Assembly (NCBI RefSeq): GCF_001625215.2
Contig: NC_030384.2
Span: forward strand, 37,296,390-37,360,389
Length of the DNA stretch: 64,000 nt
Source of the DNA: Daucus carota subsp. sativus
Lineage: Eukaryota > Streptophyta > Magnoliopsida > Apiales > Apiaceae
Direction of reading: 5' to 3'
The notes under the pieces were generated by a model that worked only from the letters and a program-made list of their open reading frames with translations, did no database searches and was not told where the DNA came from. Made by a program: the position numbers and the translations under genes. Position 1 is the stretch's first letter, and each line of letters opens with the position of its first letter. Positions 35,562 to 49,527 of the stretch are shown here, one piece after another.

Positions 35562-38500
35562 ATGTCGATCATTGAAGCGCGAAAAGGCCGTCAACGACAG
35601 CGTTATGAAGATAATTTACGGCTTGTTTCTGGGTAATTATCTTGATGTGCTTCCATTTTATGCCGCCCATTTTTTTATGATCATTTTTACTTGTGTTGTT
35701 ATTAGGCATAGTACATGTTTTTAGATTGTCTTAAATGAATTCAGATATTTACTTTTTGTGATCACATAAATGATGATTTGGGATCCAGCTTTTCCTAGGA
35801 ACCCTCCGTGTGATTTCCGAAATTCTGGATGGTAACAATCAATTAAATGGTTAACAACTTTTGTTGTCGTCAGAATGAGGTTCTTAATAATGATTTAAGA
35901 TTAATATTACTAGTTTCTTGTGATTTGTCTATTGTTTCTCAGCACTTATTTTTAAGTGAATTCAAAACATTGGCAGACATAATGATTCTTTCTGAATCTT
36001 TTTGAAGTATATATTAAACTTAAAATCCTAATTCGTAAGCATCTACATGTTAGGAAGGCACTTATTTTGATTCTATATTGATAATTATAAATCACATGTG
36101 GGCTTAGTTTGACCTCATATTTCTTTAGAACTGTGGGTACAACTTAATCAATCCTTGTCTCCTTTAATATTTCAACATGAACCTGAATGTTACTATATTA
36201 ATTTATTGAATCCTGCAATTTTGTTACAAAGCATTAACCCTTTAACTAACAGTTTAATACACACCAGTTTGGGGCAGAAGAGCTAGTTTATAATCCCTTC
36301 CAATAGCTTAGTGTAAATCACATGCGCGGTCTTTTTCATGTAATCGGAAAGGGATAAAATACAATTGAAATTCCCAGGCATTCAAGAAAAGCTGGAGTGA
36401 GCTAGCACTTTAAGTTTCCCATGTATCCTCATGTGTTCCTTCGTTCTGGATTATAAGCGTATATATGTGTGTATAAATCATGAGTAAAATGTACATGTAC
36501 TTACTCATTTGTAAGAGTTGCACAATTAATGGGCCTGTATCATGGTGTAGACATTTGGACTCTGATCTGAGAGCAGAACTGACAAGGTATATAATGTTCA
36601 CGCTGTAACAACTTGAAAGTGATTGTAATCACATCATTATCCTTCAAATTCTTTAATACTCAAGGTCCTCGAGTTTGCAGAAATCTTTTGGACACTTTGT
36701 GGCCAAATCAGTATTGTATAACTTGTTGCACATCGATGACATCATCAAGGTTTAATGTGTATAAATTTATAAGGATGAAGCTCCAAGTGCAAATAGCCAT
36801 AAGACCCATAACTTTATCAAGGAGCATATATCAGGATAAAGTTTTGGCATGATTCGTTTTGTCCTTTATGTGGAAATTTGTTTAAATTATTACATTTGTA
36901 TACTTATATAGGATCACTTTGTCTTTTGTGTGGAATTTTTATTAATTATTACACCCATATTTCGCATATCAAATTAGGTTGGCTCTTGCCCAGTTAATGG
37001 GCTAGGAGCTTTATACATATATTTAGTCTTGTCAGATAAATAAATACTCAGAAGTCAAGTTAATTACATCTGTTATGGCATGTTAACTTTATTGTAACTG
37101 TCCCTTGGAGACGTAAAACAAGGGGACTAATAATACGATGGGAGAACTGGGATGGTAGGGGGAGTGACATGAAGAGTTATAATAATTTATTTTGAGCAGA
37201 AAAGTGATTCTTTTTACCGACCCTTGCATACATAATCATCATTTTAAACATCACTTATAGAATCAGTACAGTTTTCTTGTCAGCTTTTGATACTGGTAGG
37301 CGAATTTTTCCACACGGTGAATAAAAATCTGTCTTCAGATATCAGATGAGGCATATCTGGTTCTGACTTGTAATCTACGTTTATGTGGATTATTATAGAT
37401 TTGTTGGACAGTGATGCGAACATCACTTGCGTTAAAAAAAAATGAATGCTACTGAAACAACAAGATATGTTGCAGTATATGCAGTTGTTCTTTGTTGGTG
37501 CGTTATCTGACTCATGAGTCACGCCTTTGTGAGTTAGCAAACGCTATAAAAGAATCTTTACCAGTTTTCAGCTTGTAATTGTTTCTAATATAGACTTTAT
37601 TGAGCAAAAACCATTAATACTCAATGATAGCAGAGGATAATATTCAAATACTAGTTGGTGGGAACTGATGCTCATTTATATTCTTACACTAGATTTTACA
37701 TTTTCCTACATTAAAGTTATAATGTCATCCACTTTTTTGGTTGCATGCATATAAGCTATTACTAATATAATGATATTTTTATGTCTTCATACGTCATAAG
37801 TTATGTCTTTCTATATAACAAATAGTATAACACTTGGAAATATAACCTGGGACAGAGGGACAGGAGGCGTGGGGGGACAACCACGCTCTTCATACGTCAT
37901 AAGTTATGTCTTTCTATATAACAAATAGTATAACACTTGGAAATATAACCTGGGACAGAGGGACAGGAGGCGTGGGGGGACAACCACGCCCCCAAAGTTT
38001 GGAACAATCATGTATATTTTCTCTTTATTTTTGTATATTACAAGTAAAAATGATTTAATATTTGAATTCTTCCCCCCAAAATTTTTTATATAAATATACA
38101 AATCTTCATTTTTTTTGATAGAATTGATGATGCTTTAAAAAATTAAGAATGTAAGTAAAATATTTACAGTATTTTTATAAATATTTGCATTTTTTATTGA
38201 TATATGAATATTAATTTATATATATATCACTATTATAAATGGAGCAAGTTGTTGAAATAAGATTTACCCTGGGAACTCTCATTTTCTGGCTCAGTCCCTG
38301 AATATAACAAAATTGCAAGTGAACCTACTAGAGATTTGGGTATTGAATTGAGACAATAACTTGGTAAAGCCTTCTTTTCTCTACCCACAAGCTGAAAAAT
38401 ATAGTTTTCCCAGCTTAACATCATTTGAAAGTCAGCGGGAAAGTAAGTAAAGCAAACTATGTTAAAAGAAGAAACAGTTCGTTTTTATTAAGATTAGTCT

Positions 38501-40562
38501 GCTACCTATTATAAATATAAGTGATGTGTATGTCAATGTTTAAGTCTATGTAAAAAATTTAAATGTGATTGATATTAATGACAGTATTTTATAGTCTTAA
38601 GCTGTCTATGGTTTGTTTTAGTTGAGTAGCTTTAGAAAGACTTCAATGTTTGTATTTTGACTTTTTAAAGTAGGTTTCCTCTATAACTCCTCTGTAGATG
38701 TATAGTAGATGAAAAAATGACACTCTGTGTTTATTACTTCAATTTCAGAGTATATTCCGTATTTTGTCAAAGAATCAGGGTTAAGTTTATCGTTACTTAC
38801 CAAATTATTACATGCAACAGGTGCATTCCTTACAGAGTGGTTAGAAATAATGCTGAGGACAGCTTTGATCTGGAGAGTAGTTTAGAGGTTCTAATGATAT
38901 CTTCACCAAATCGTGATGATTTGGTTTTTCCAAAGGTAACTAATTTCTCTATTGAATCATCAGTTTGATGTTTGTAAGTATGACAACAAATATCAAATGA
39001 TTTCTGTTTTATTGGGCTTATGCTAGATAGTTGTGAATGTTGTTTATTTATGACTCCTACTTTATCAGGGTGGATGGGAGAATGATGAGACTGTTGAAGA
39101 AGCTGCATGTCGAGAAGCTTTGGAGGAAGCAGGCGTAAAAGGAATTATTAAGGTAAGCTTACATTTGCACATGTGTTACATTGGAGTTTGGGCCATAAAT
39201 CCAAATGATGCTTGAATTAAAGAATTGCTAGTAGGACTTGCTCCATCCTCTAAATATAGAATAGTTCTCTAATTACATCTCACTTGCCTCAAAATTGTCT
39301 CATATTTGAACTCATAGACAATTTTTAGTCAACAAATCTAAAGGAATATTATAGGTCTGTTTCTTTCATTTTATTGTTGAAATCTGTAGGCCTAGAAGGA
39401 CCTACATAAAAATTATCTAACTGTAGTGAGAAAAATAGCTGAGACTTATGCAGGTCACTAATGCTGTAGTGCCTGAGGTGTTCAGAGTGCAGAACATGTT
39501 TCATATTATCTTCATCAATATCTTTCAGCAGTTTAATACCTTTATTTACTCATATATTTATTCAGAAATTTGAGTATTCAAATTGTCCTATGCTTTTAAA
39601 GAATAGTTAGTTCCAGAAAAGATACCTCTCACATTGTTGAATTGATCACTGTTGCTGTATCTTTGTATTACATCTAGTTTCGGATATGTTATTTGATATT
39701 TAATCAATTGCATGAGTATGACACTGGGAAATAAATGCATTTCACAGATTAACTAAGACAAGATAATTCATTCCTTGTCTGTACAAGTAGTATTGAATCA
39801 AAAAAAATTCTAGATTATGACAGGACAGAGTCTTTGTTTGTAAGGAAGAACAGAAGATGTGGAGGATCGGTTTAGTGGTTAAATTTTTAGATTGACAATT
39901 AACAGAGGGGCCTTAAATATAGGTATAATATATAATTGGCATCCTACATTAAAATTGACATCTGTAATAAATGATTCTTTTGATAGGGTGATTCCCTAGG
40001 AGACTGGACGTTTAGAAGTAAAAGCAGACAAGAGAGTGGTTGCCTCGAAGGAGGCTGCAAAGTATGCATGTTTGCACTGGAGGTGACTGAGGAGCTTGAT
40101 GCCTGGCCAGAGCAGGAAAACCATGACAGAAAATGGGTCAGTATGACTGAACCACTTGTAAATATATTGTACTATACACACTTACAAGCCACACACAAGT
40201 TTTAGTTTTCTGCATTGGTGATTCAGAAAACTTTGGAGTTTAACATTTTAGTGTCATTCTTTATGCAGTTGTTTATAAAAGATGCATTCCAGCTGTGCCG
40301 CTACAAGTGGATGAGTACAGCCCTGGAAAAGTTTTTAGAAGTAATGGCTACAGAAGAAAAACACGGGGCAGGCCAAAGTTTAGTAGTCTTGCACCCAGCT
40401 CAAGTTTCAGACGTAGACGATAGTTTAGTGGTCCTGAATCCTGCTCCAGCATCAGAGGTGGTTACGGAAAACCCAATAATGTCAACTAACTGTTTGCCAA
40501 GCCTGCTAAGCCAAAATTCCACCGTCTTGGAATCCTTCAAGTGCCCAGCACAGCAATGTTAG
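35562..40562 (+). CDS. Nudix hydrolase, plant NUDT4/12/13/16/17/18/21 group
   Basis: Five coding exons after a non-coding first exon: 35562-35632, 38821-38935, 39069-39152, 39987-40136 and 40269-40562. Phases agree and give 237 residues. The Nudix box GX5EX7REUXEEXGU is perfect at residues 63-85 (GGWENDETVEE.. REALEEAGV), holding the Mg2+-binding glutamates, so hydrolase activity on a nucleoside-diphosphate-linked substrate is expected. The group signature SGCIPYR, the GGWE start and LEGGC..MFALEVTEEL..WPEQ..RKW identify the plant subfamily related to diphosphoinositol-polyphosphate/diadenosine-polyphosphate hydrolases; some members are mitochondrial. The N-terminus (MSIIEARKGRQRQRY) is short and basic, not a clear transit peptide. 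The C-terminal 65 residues are low-complexity and unlike the conserved core. Substrate is not predictable from sequence. Confidence 0.9.
37784..37989. repeat. Perfect-looking 103-bp tandem duplication in the Nudix intron
   Basis: The unit from TCTTCATACGTCATAAG to GGGGACAACCACGC is repeated back to back (37784-37886 and 37887-37989) with no difference I can see, so the duplication is recent. It sits in the 3.2-kb first coding intron. Confidence 0.92.
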
Positions 40563-41268
40563 TCATATGATCAGCATTTCCTTTATTGGAGATGCATGTC
40601 ACATGTTTAGCTCGGGCATAACAAGTGTTTTCCGGGCGGTAGGTGTGTGTTTCTAATTGTGCTTTTGTTTTTCACAGTTCACTCCACCAGTGATGAGAGT
40701 AACAACAGAATCAGAGCTGGAAGACTAGTTTCTGTGATTCAAGTATAGAAGATGAATCCTTGTGCATTTCTGGTGTAGATTTGTGCATGATCTCCAAATC
40801 CAGTAATTACCTTCTGCACTAGTATCAAATAACAACGCAGATGGATCCATATCTGTACGGGCAGTTGTTATAGGTAAATTCCGGACATTGTTAAGTGAAA
40901 TCACCAAGTGATTTTTATCAGCCATGATATAAAGAAATCAGCAAGTTGTTCGTAGATTTATTTATATCATCAGCAAGTTGTTCGTAGATATATTTGGTTT
41001 GCTTGATGATCGTTGTGGTAGGAAATAAATCAGTTGTAATTACGAACAGAAGAAATAGAGTTTCGGTTCAAGCTGGAATACTTGTAAGTTCACCATTGTA
41101 GCATCTCTGAATTGTTCACAACCACTTCATCATCATTATCAGAGGCTGTCCTGAGCAATTTGAACTTGCTTTAAGCTGTCGTATCGCTTGTTTGTCTCCA
41201 TATTCTAAAACTTAATTTAGTTAATTTTTGTGTAAACTTCAAATTTTGAGTTTAAAACTTGTGCTAAT
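40563..41268. other. 3' UTR of the Nudix gene and intergenic
   Basis: An acceptor-like TTTTTCACAG at about 40677 could start a 3' UTR exon. A short tandem ATCAGCAAGTTGTTCGTAGAT lies near 40937-40990. No further gene. Confidence 0.35.
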
Positions 41269-41400
41269 CATGGGCGGAACCAAGGGGGGCTAGCCCCGGC
41301 GCCAGCCCCGGCCGGGGACAAATTTAAAAATGATTATATATACTCTAATCGCCGTCTTTATACTCTCCATCTCTTATTGACTCTCTCAATCTCTCATCAG

Positions 41401-41596
41401 TCATCTCTCAATCTCTACGACTAAGATGCAAAAAAGGTGTTTTTTTTCGATTTCTCTTAATTCTTGAAAGTTGAATAATGATTAATTGATTAGTGTATTC
41501 ATCTCTCAATCTCTACGACTAAGATGCAAAAAAGGTGTTTTTTTCCGATTTCTCTTAATTCTTGAAAGTTGAATAATGATTAATTGATTAGTTGTA
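41401..41596. repeat. 98-bp tandem duplication inside the hAT-like element
   Basis: The unit starting TCATCTCTCAATCTCTACGA repeats at 41401 and 41499, differing by about one base in a T run. Confidence 0.88.
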
Positions 41597-41783
41597 CACT
41601 TGTACTTGCTATTTGCTAAATCCTAAATGGTAGTATGGAATCTGATTAAGTGCCTGTGTTTTATTTTTATTTTATTTTCTGTTTAACAATAGCATGGTAG
41701 TTTATATCGAGAAGGCCATATTTAGAGACATAGACGATGAAGTTATCTTACTCTTCACCCACTTTTCTTTCTGTTTTCCACTA

Positions 41784-42090
41784 CTCCCTCCGTCCCAATA
41801 GATTATATACATTTGGTGTAGACACGGAGACCAAGAAAAAATGAGTAAAGTAAGATAAAAAGTGGGTTAAATGGCGGGACCCATTTGTATTTAATTATAG
41901 ATTTGTGATAGTGGAGGAAAGTAGTGGGTGTAATAGTGTTTATATTATTATATATAAAATGAAGATAGTGGAAGGAAGTAGTTGGTGTGATAGTGTTTTA
42001 TATTATTAAAAGTTACTATTTTAGGAATGTATAGAAATGATGGGACATCCTAAAATAGAAACTGTATAGAAATGACAGGGACGGAAGGAG
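41784..42090. mobile_element. Stowaway-like MITE nested in the hAT-like element
   Basis: TA-flanked, with ends CTCCCTCCGTCCCAATAG and CAGGGACGGAAGGAG. It shares its interior with 24767-25047. A second right-end-like GGGACGGAGGGAG lies at 42146-42158, so a further partial copy or a longer alternative boundary exists. Confidence 0.78.
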
Positions 42091-42208
42091 TACTTTATAT
42101 ATATTTCTTAACGTCCGTTAATAAACCAAACGTAAAGAATTGGCTGGGACGGAGGGAGTAGTTTAGCCCGGGGTCGAAATTAATCCTGATTCCGCCGCTG
42201 GTGCTAAT

Positions 42209-43561
42209 ATGTGAGAAATTATTTGAATTGAGTTACTGGTAACATCTTGATTGAAATTGAAAAATGAAGATCATGCGAACCGCATTAGCCACCATACAAA
42301 CTACTCGTGAATGCTGAACAGTCTTCGCCTTTCAGTTCCACCGTGACAAAGAATATAGCCCGTGTTTGTTCGTTTAGCAGAAGCAACTTCTGAAGCTTAC
42401 TTCTGCTTTTCTTAACCCAATCATTTTTAAAAAATTGAGAATGCTAGTTTCTCTCTAGTAACTTCTATTTTTTATTCCAAATAATTTATTAACTTATTTA
42501 CTTCTCAATTCTAATCCACTTTTTACTTTAAGCAAAGAATCATTTTTTTTTAAGCACCATGATCTCTTTGCTTGGAGAAGATATGGAGCCGGTTGGATTA
42601 GCTAAAAAAGAATATTTTTTAATTATATATGAGAAGTGCTTATTAAAAGTTAATTATAAGTGAAAATCAATTTTTAATTTATGTGTTTTGATATTTTTTT
42701 ATATTTATAATTTATTAGATAATAAATTAGTAATATACTCATAAAATATTATATTTTTTTTGAATGGTCTTATTTTTTGTATAATCAAATTTTATTATAA
42801 AATTATCACAATAATAAGTTCATTAAAAATTAAATTTTATAAATATATTCAAAAATTTTAAAATATTAGCCGGCTCATATTCCACGTATACAAGCTAGAT
42901 CTAGATAAACCTGTGTACGCAATATGTGCTTACATGGTACGCACCGTGTGGCAGTCTGGCAGAAGCCAGAATGCAGATCCCCAGTAGCTGCTTGGTGTGT
43001 AAATGTATTGTGTTTATAAGTTTAAGCTTAATTAGCCCAACACTGTACGTACACACTTCGAAGAAAAACACTGTATTTTCTGCAACCATATCCACAACTT
43101 CTGTTTTATGCCTATACTCTAATGTTTCTCCTTTCCCTGATGTTTCAATGATCCAAGAGGCTCCCAAAACTTTTCCCTTAAACTCAATGGTCAAACCGCC
43201 TATCTTTTATTAATATACAATTACAGGGTATCATTATTTAAATGTCTGCTTTCACATTCTTAGCCTGCAAGTTAACAGTAAACCCAAACATGCACATTAA
43301 ACAAGGCAGCTCCTTTACATCTTTTTCTACACGGTTGCATGCATGTGCATGGAATCCACATGAATAATCATTGACTAGGAACGCAATCAAACAAAAGGGT
43401 GCATCAGTTTTGGTGCAGAGTGTGTGACTCGCGGTCACAGTTGATCAAGACCAAATGAAGCGTTCCTACAGTACATTGTATTGCAACTATAATGGATTGT
43501 TCTGCATGATGATAACTATATTTATTTTAGTTATCATCAATGTCTTGCATTTTATTTGTAT
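42209..43561. other. Intergenic, AT-rich
   Basis: No gene I can support. A minus-strand frame of 97 codons ending near 42901 is noted among the rejected items. Confidence 0.35.
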
Positions 43562-43569
43562 GCTACTGT

Positions 43570-44154
43570 CAGGGTCGTCTGGGAGAATTTTAGGGCCCTG
43601 TGCTAAAATATGAATTAGGTCTCAAATAATAAAATAAATATGTATATTATAAAAACAAATAAATAATAAAAATATTATTTTTTTATGAAATTAAAACAGG
43701 TCATTTAAAATAAGATAAATAATAATAATAATAAGATAAATAATGTTATTAAATAATAATAATTTTAATATTTTAAACAAAATTAATATATGAATTTATT
43801 TGAGATATATCTATATTTCATTGAAAAAAATGAAATTTATGGTACATATGAAAAAATATTATATGTAAAAAACATTATGAAAACATTTAATAAAAGAGTA
43901 ATTATTATATAAAAAGTAAAGATACAACACAAAAGATTTAAAATGCAAATAAACATAATAAATTAATCTACTAGATTATGTAATTATTTATCTATAAATA
44001 AACAGAATTAAAATAAATACATAATTTTTAATTTTCAATTTCATTCTCTAAATTTATTTTTATTAAATAAAACACCGATTTCTAAATTTTGAGGCCCTGT
44101 AATTTTGGGACCCTGTGCTGTCGCCCACCTTGCACGCCTCAAAAACCGGCCCTG
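43570..44154. mobile_element. hAT-like non-autonomous element with TSD GCTACTGT
   Basis: Starts CAGGGTCGTCTGGGAG and ends AAAACCGGCCCTG, imperfect inverted ends, flanked by identical 8-bp GCTACTGT (43562-43569 and 44155-44162). Subterminal GGGCCCTGTGCT at the left has the matching direct motif GGACCCTGTGCTG at the right. The interior is AT-rich and non-coding. Confidence 0.88.
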
Positions 44155-44162
44155 GCTACTGT

Positions 44163-47108
44163 AATATGTAGTGAGTTGCAAAACGATGATGAAATGATGA
44201 CAATTATATTTATTGTAGTTGTCATCAACTTCTTACATTTTCACTGTATACATGTGTATAATATATAGTGAGTTGCAGAACAATCTATTATTATTATCAT
44301 CATCCTCTTCAACTATTTTTAAGAACAAAATTAATCAAATCTGATGAAGGTACACTATGATAGAGGTTGTTAAGAAAAATGATAATCGATGATATACGAA
44401 ATGGCTAATCAATTACATAGATGTGCAGAATTATTGCACAGTACAATGATTATAGCTAATGGTCTGTATTTTATATTGTATATCTAACATTTACCCACTA
44501 ACATAATTTAAAAAATAATAAAAGAGAAAAATAAGGTTCGTTAGATTAAATATAATGAAAATGTGACATACAAGGAACGTTACTCATATTTTATAAGTAA
44601 AATCCTCATCTGTTTTTTCTTTTAACAGGAAATCCTCCACTGTTGAAATAACAAATCTACATTTTACATCAATTCTCCGGATATATCATCCGTGTAATAT
44701 TTTAACTAAATTTCAAATATTCCTCTTTACTTTGTATTATTATCACTAACTCGATTCCACATAGTATTATTCAATTAATGAAATTAATATCAATACAAAT
44801 AAAATTTAATTTCTCATCCCAATTTTATATTTTCAGTAATTATATTCTTTTGGAATGCAGGGTTAGAAACAATTAATTTCTAATATATATCCTAAACAAC
44901 AAAATTAACTAAATATGAAAGGACATTCTCACAAAAACAGAAAGACAGAGAGAATAATGGCAAAGGTGAAATGAAATGAAAATTGAAAGCCTTCCTAATC
45001 CACATCCCAAAGCAGCATATTCATCACTTATCCCTTCACATCAATTTGGGTGCCTATAAGTCTATAACATCATTTTATTATATCTTCGGTCCTCAAAAGT
45101 CATGGTAGGTTTTGTTACTGTTTCTGCATTGACCATCTCTAACAATTAAAATTTCTAGAGTAGTGGTCCTTTTTATAACACATATGGAAAACATTCCTTA
45201 ATTTTGGGATATACAAGTACTTGTTATTTTACTGTACACATTTATTCGTATTTTGATGTCTTGGAACAAGTTCTACCCATGTTACTAACCTATGCCTTGT
45301 CTTAATACTGATCACTGAGCATGTTGAGCTCTTCCTGTCTTCCGGTTTATTCGATGTTTATTTCTGAAAATTTTCATATTTATATGATATTTGGTGAAAT
45401 AAATATTTATTTAATAAAAATAAGTAGAGATCATAATTACTAAAATAAGTTACATCACACTTCTTACGTTCCATTCATTTATTTATAATTTATTTTCACT
45501 GCTTAGCACTTACTATTTTAAATTATATAGTTTCACAATATATTTTTATTATTAAATATTAATTTTTTATTTAGAAGGAAAAAAAGAAAATAATTATAAA
45601 AATATATTTCCGTATGTATAATAACATTAGTGTCGCGCTATCCTAATGTAAACAACCCCAGGACAAAAGTATAACTTACTGAAAACGAAGTTTTTAGATA
45701 AGCACTTGAAACTAACGCATGTCTACACTTTCTGTGCAGAAACTTCCAATCAACAGTTTGCATACAAGAGAACAATGATGGTGTACGCCGTCTGGTCACT
45801 GAACCAGGATATAACCAGGAATATAATTTCACGGTTAACACGATGAAAAATTTTGAAATATTAAAGTGCAAACACATTGCCTAATTAATCACTGACATAA
45901 CTAAAAATATTAAATTTCCTGATTCCTGGAAAAAAAATACTATTTTCTTTTTCTGTTTTATTATTGTGGCGATAAATTTGTATCGCGCTCAATAGAGAAC
46001 ATCCTTCCTAAAATACGAAATTCTGCCCGGAAAACCCTATATGTTACCTAGATTTTCATAATGTAAATCTAAATACATGTTTTTTGTGTGTTCAAAATTA
46101 TTTTAATTATAATATGTAAATAAAATATTTTTTCATGTATAATTCTGCTGCAAATTCTAACTAATAATAGAATTAAAACATGGATTCTAAGAGTTCCATG
46201 ACTAATGGTTCGACTCACATAAATAAAATCAATGGGTAATGTGATAATTCCACATGAATGAGTGACAATGTGGCAATAAGTGTTGAACATTTGCAAATAA
46301 CACAAAAAGCATGGGTTAATAATTAGAAGAAACTTGGTCAAAAGATGATTGAGGCTGTGTTCACTTACATCTCCTCTTAGTGATTCTAGTGGAAGTAGGT
46401 CCCCTGAAAAGAATGGCTACATGTTTCTTTCACATGTCACCCAACATGCATTCTAATTAGCCTTTTGCATTCCCCTCCTTTTGATCTTAAAAGAAATGAT
46501 TTTAAATCTGGAAGAAACCAAGAAAGGTTGAATATACAAATAACAGAAATGGTGAATGATCAGTGATTGATAATATAAACATATATGAGCACAAAAGCTT
46601 GTGGCCTGGGGAACTTGGAAAGAGATCCAAGCCCGTGGACTGATCATTGATATTTGGATGGATTCAAAATATTGGAGAGCACATGGGATGCTAATCATTC
46701 AATCTTCAAACTTGAACATCCATATATCCTTCAAAACTATCGAGTCACTTCGGGAATTGCAAAGGGCGTGTCGATTTTACCTAGTCCTTTCGTCCCCATT
46801 CCATTTTATAAGTTTGGCTTAATTATTTTAGGTTTTTGATTTTAATTTAAATTACAGGAATGAGATATTGAATATAATAAATTTTAATATATATGTGTGG
46901 GGTCAAGATGGTGAAGTTCTATGGAGTAAAAATATATATTGGAACAGTATAGTGTCATTTTAATTTTTTAAATTAATGATAAATAATATATTTGATTAAC
47001 CAAATTTAAATATGATTTATCATTTATAGATGTTATTAAATATAATTATCAATTAATCATCAATATCTTTAACTTTAACTTTAATAAACATTATTGTTTA
47101 ATCTATGA

Positions 47109-47110
<2 letters not shown>
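44163..47110. other. AT-rich intergenic
   Basis: No gene recognised. TGATGACAATTATATTTAT-type sequences near 43500 and 44195 are similar on either side of the hAT insertion. A MITE-like left end (CTTTCGTCCCCATTCCATTT) lies near 46785 without a clear partner. Confidence 0.35.

Positions 47111-47140
<30 letters not shown>
47111..47140. repeat. (TA)n microsatellite
   Basis: 15 uninterrupted TA dinucleotides, flanked on both sides by ATGACC. Confidence 0.92.
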
Positions 47141-47142
<2 letters not shown>

Positions 47143-49527
47143 GACCTATATAAATATATTTATTAAAATCTTAAATTATAAATACTGCGAACGGAATGTT
47201 TCCGGAAAAAAAAAAGTAGCTCAGGCACAAAGGAAATAATTAACCCGGACCAACAAATAACCATGTAGTTTTTTCCCTTTAATAAGCAAACTTACAAATT
47301 TGAAATTAGTAATTTCTTAATAATTAAGGATTTTATTAACAGATTTCTTTTTAATAACTTGAATCAGTTGCCTATTTTTGTTTTTCATTAACACACATTT
47401 ATGCATAGTAGACTTCGATCTCTTACAATCAATCACCTCACAAATAAGGAGATATATAAGCATGTGGTTAGGTAAAATTAATGTCTACAGAAGCACAATC
47501 TGTGGAGCAAACCGAATAGAGATAAAGTCTAAAAACATCTTCAACACATTCGCCGAAAATGATAAGCTAAATTAGATACATAAAATATTATATAAAGATT
47601 TATTAAAGCTGTAAGATATTATTTTTAATAATAATGAGTTAATAGATTATGTTTTTTGAAACGATACGTGGTTATTATTTTACGTTATTATAAATAAAAT
47701 ATATTATTTAAATATGATAATAATTGATATGGAACTTTATAGGTCTTTAGAATTGACCACATGTAAAAAAAGCATTTGACTATTATTATAAACAAAGATT
47801 TTGTACCATTAAGGGGTGAAATTTAACCCTTAACTAATAACAATCAATAAATATTATAAAAATATAGCAATTATGTGAAAAAAAATAATAATTTCAATAT
47901 ATATATTGACGAATTTCTAGAGTTATGTTGCAAGATTCCACATCATATATATATTATCTGTTAAAATACTATATTCTATTCATAATCATAAATAATAATT
48001 ACATACTATTTTAAAAATATAATAGATCAACGTTGGAACTTTCAAAGGTTTGACAACTTTTACATAATTTCTTAAAAATGCAATTTAGCCAATTCCATTT
48101 GGTATATACAGGAAATGTTGTAATTGACGGTATTTTAAAGTTAATTCTTAATATTAGGTCATGACTTATATTAATATATATACACTACAAGCATTTCATA
48201 ATTTGCACCAAGCAAACTCAGTTCTCCGGATTCCTCTGGCCACATGTGATTTAATTATTCATACCAGTGAAAGTAATCAAAGGGAACCTTTTAGAGAAGA
48301 TGAAATCCGGTGATCATCTCTGCACAACATGCATATATTATATATCCTCCTGGCAGGCTCTTTCTGACAGTCAGATTTGGGAGGACTGACAATCAATCAG
48401 AACACTTAAATTAAGAGTTCAGATAGATACTCCATTCTGACAGGGAAAACAAATGAAAGAAATCCAGAGGGAATGCATGTATAGATATGATGATCCATGT
48501 AAGGTTTATGATTGGAAAGGTGATTTAATGATAAAACACCATTGTTTATTCTCTGCAGGGGCCGAGGAATTTTATGTATTGCTCAAACTGTTTTAACACA
48601 ATTCTCAGTGCTTCTTTCTGCAGAGAATACTATATTAATATATATAGATCCATCGGGCCTTCCCTCCCTCAAATTAAAAAAAAGTATATATATATTGACT
48701 AGTAAATTAACCATCATGATTTATAAATGAATATATATTCTACAAATCTTAAGTTAAATTCGGAAGTGTCATGATACCTTAAACTTGTACAAGATACTTC
48801 TCCCATCTGCAGTGATGATTGACTGGTGCATTCAATTAACAGCTTAATAATCACCCTTTAAACCTTTATTTGGATACATGAAACTGATGCTTGAATGATT
48901 ATTAACTCGTAAGATAGCATAAAGTTAATGATTAGCTCCTCATTCACATACATATATATAAAGCTCAATTATTAACGTATATTTTGGATATTGAAGATCA
49001 CATGCATGTAGAAATTAAAGTGAGAATTAAAAATTCACAAGTAATTAATATATCATACATTCAATATATATTTAATCATTCAGTATAATCATGAAATGCA
49101 TAAAAATTGATCCAGAGTATAATTAGAGAATGGGTACAAACCGACTAAATAACATGTGTACAAGTGCCTCTCTTCCTAATCATACCAAGCCAATCTAATT
49201 TTGTTTAGGGTATATCTTGATCATAATTAACTCAGAGACATTACTGTACGTATTTATTAATGCATGTGAGGTGTGAATACGATACTGAGAAGCTTAAAAT
49301 GTTTTGTTAATCCCGGACATGTCCAATAGTAAAACCTAACAGTATGTATTATGCATTTCCGGGAAACTTCTAAAAACCGACTGTCAGCTCTGGTTCGATC
49401 GTGTGTAAAAAAGTGATCTTTGCACATGGTATCATATACATGCGGATTAAACTTCAAAATTCTACCCAAAATTTATACAGATTTTCAAAAAATTGGTGAG
49501 AGTTTCAAATTTTAAATTTTGATTTCA
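47141..49527. other. AT-rich intergenic
   Basis: Nothing recognised; long runs of AT-rich sequence and many ATATAT motifs. Confidence 0.35.

Larger units (their letters stand above)
41269..42200. mobile_element. hAT-like non-autonomous element with 8-bp TSD
   Basis: The ends CATGGGCGGAACC and GATTCCGCCGCTG are imperfect inverted repeats, flanked by perfect 8-bp duplications GTGCTAAT (41261-41268 and 42201-42208). It contains a GC-rich left end (GCTAGCCCCGGCGCCAGCCC), a 98-bp tandem duplication and a nested Stowaway MITE. No transposase frame. The TSD length assigns it to hAT-type. Confidence 0.85.

Noticed and set aside
42901-43194. Minus-strand frame whose first ~55 residues look protein-like (MTIEFKGKVLGASWIIETSG)
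   Set aside because: Composition is suggestive but I recognise no family and find no neighbouring exons; left unannotated.
46601-46839. Two overlapping forward frames of 61-73 codons
   Set aside because: No recognised family; the 3' part looks like a MITE end (CTTTCGTCCCCATTCC).
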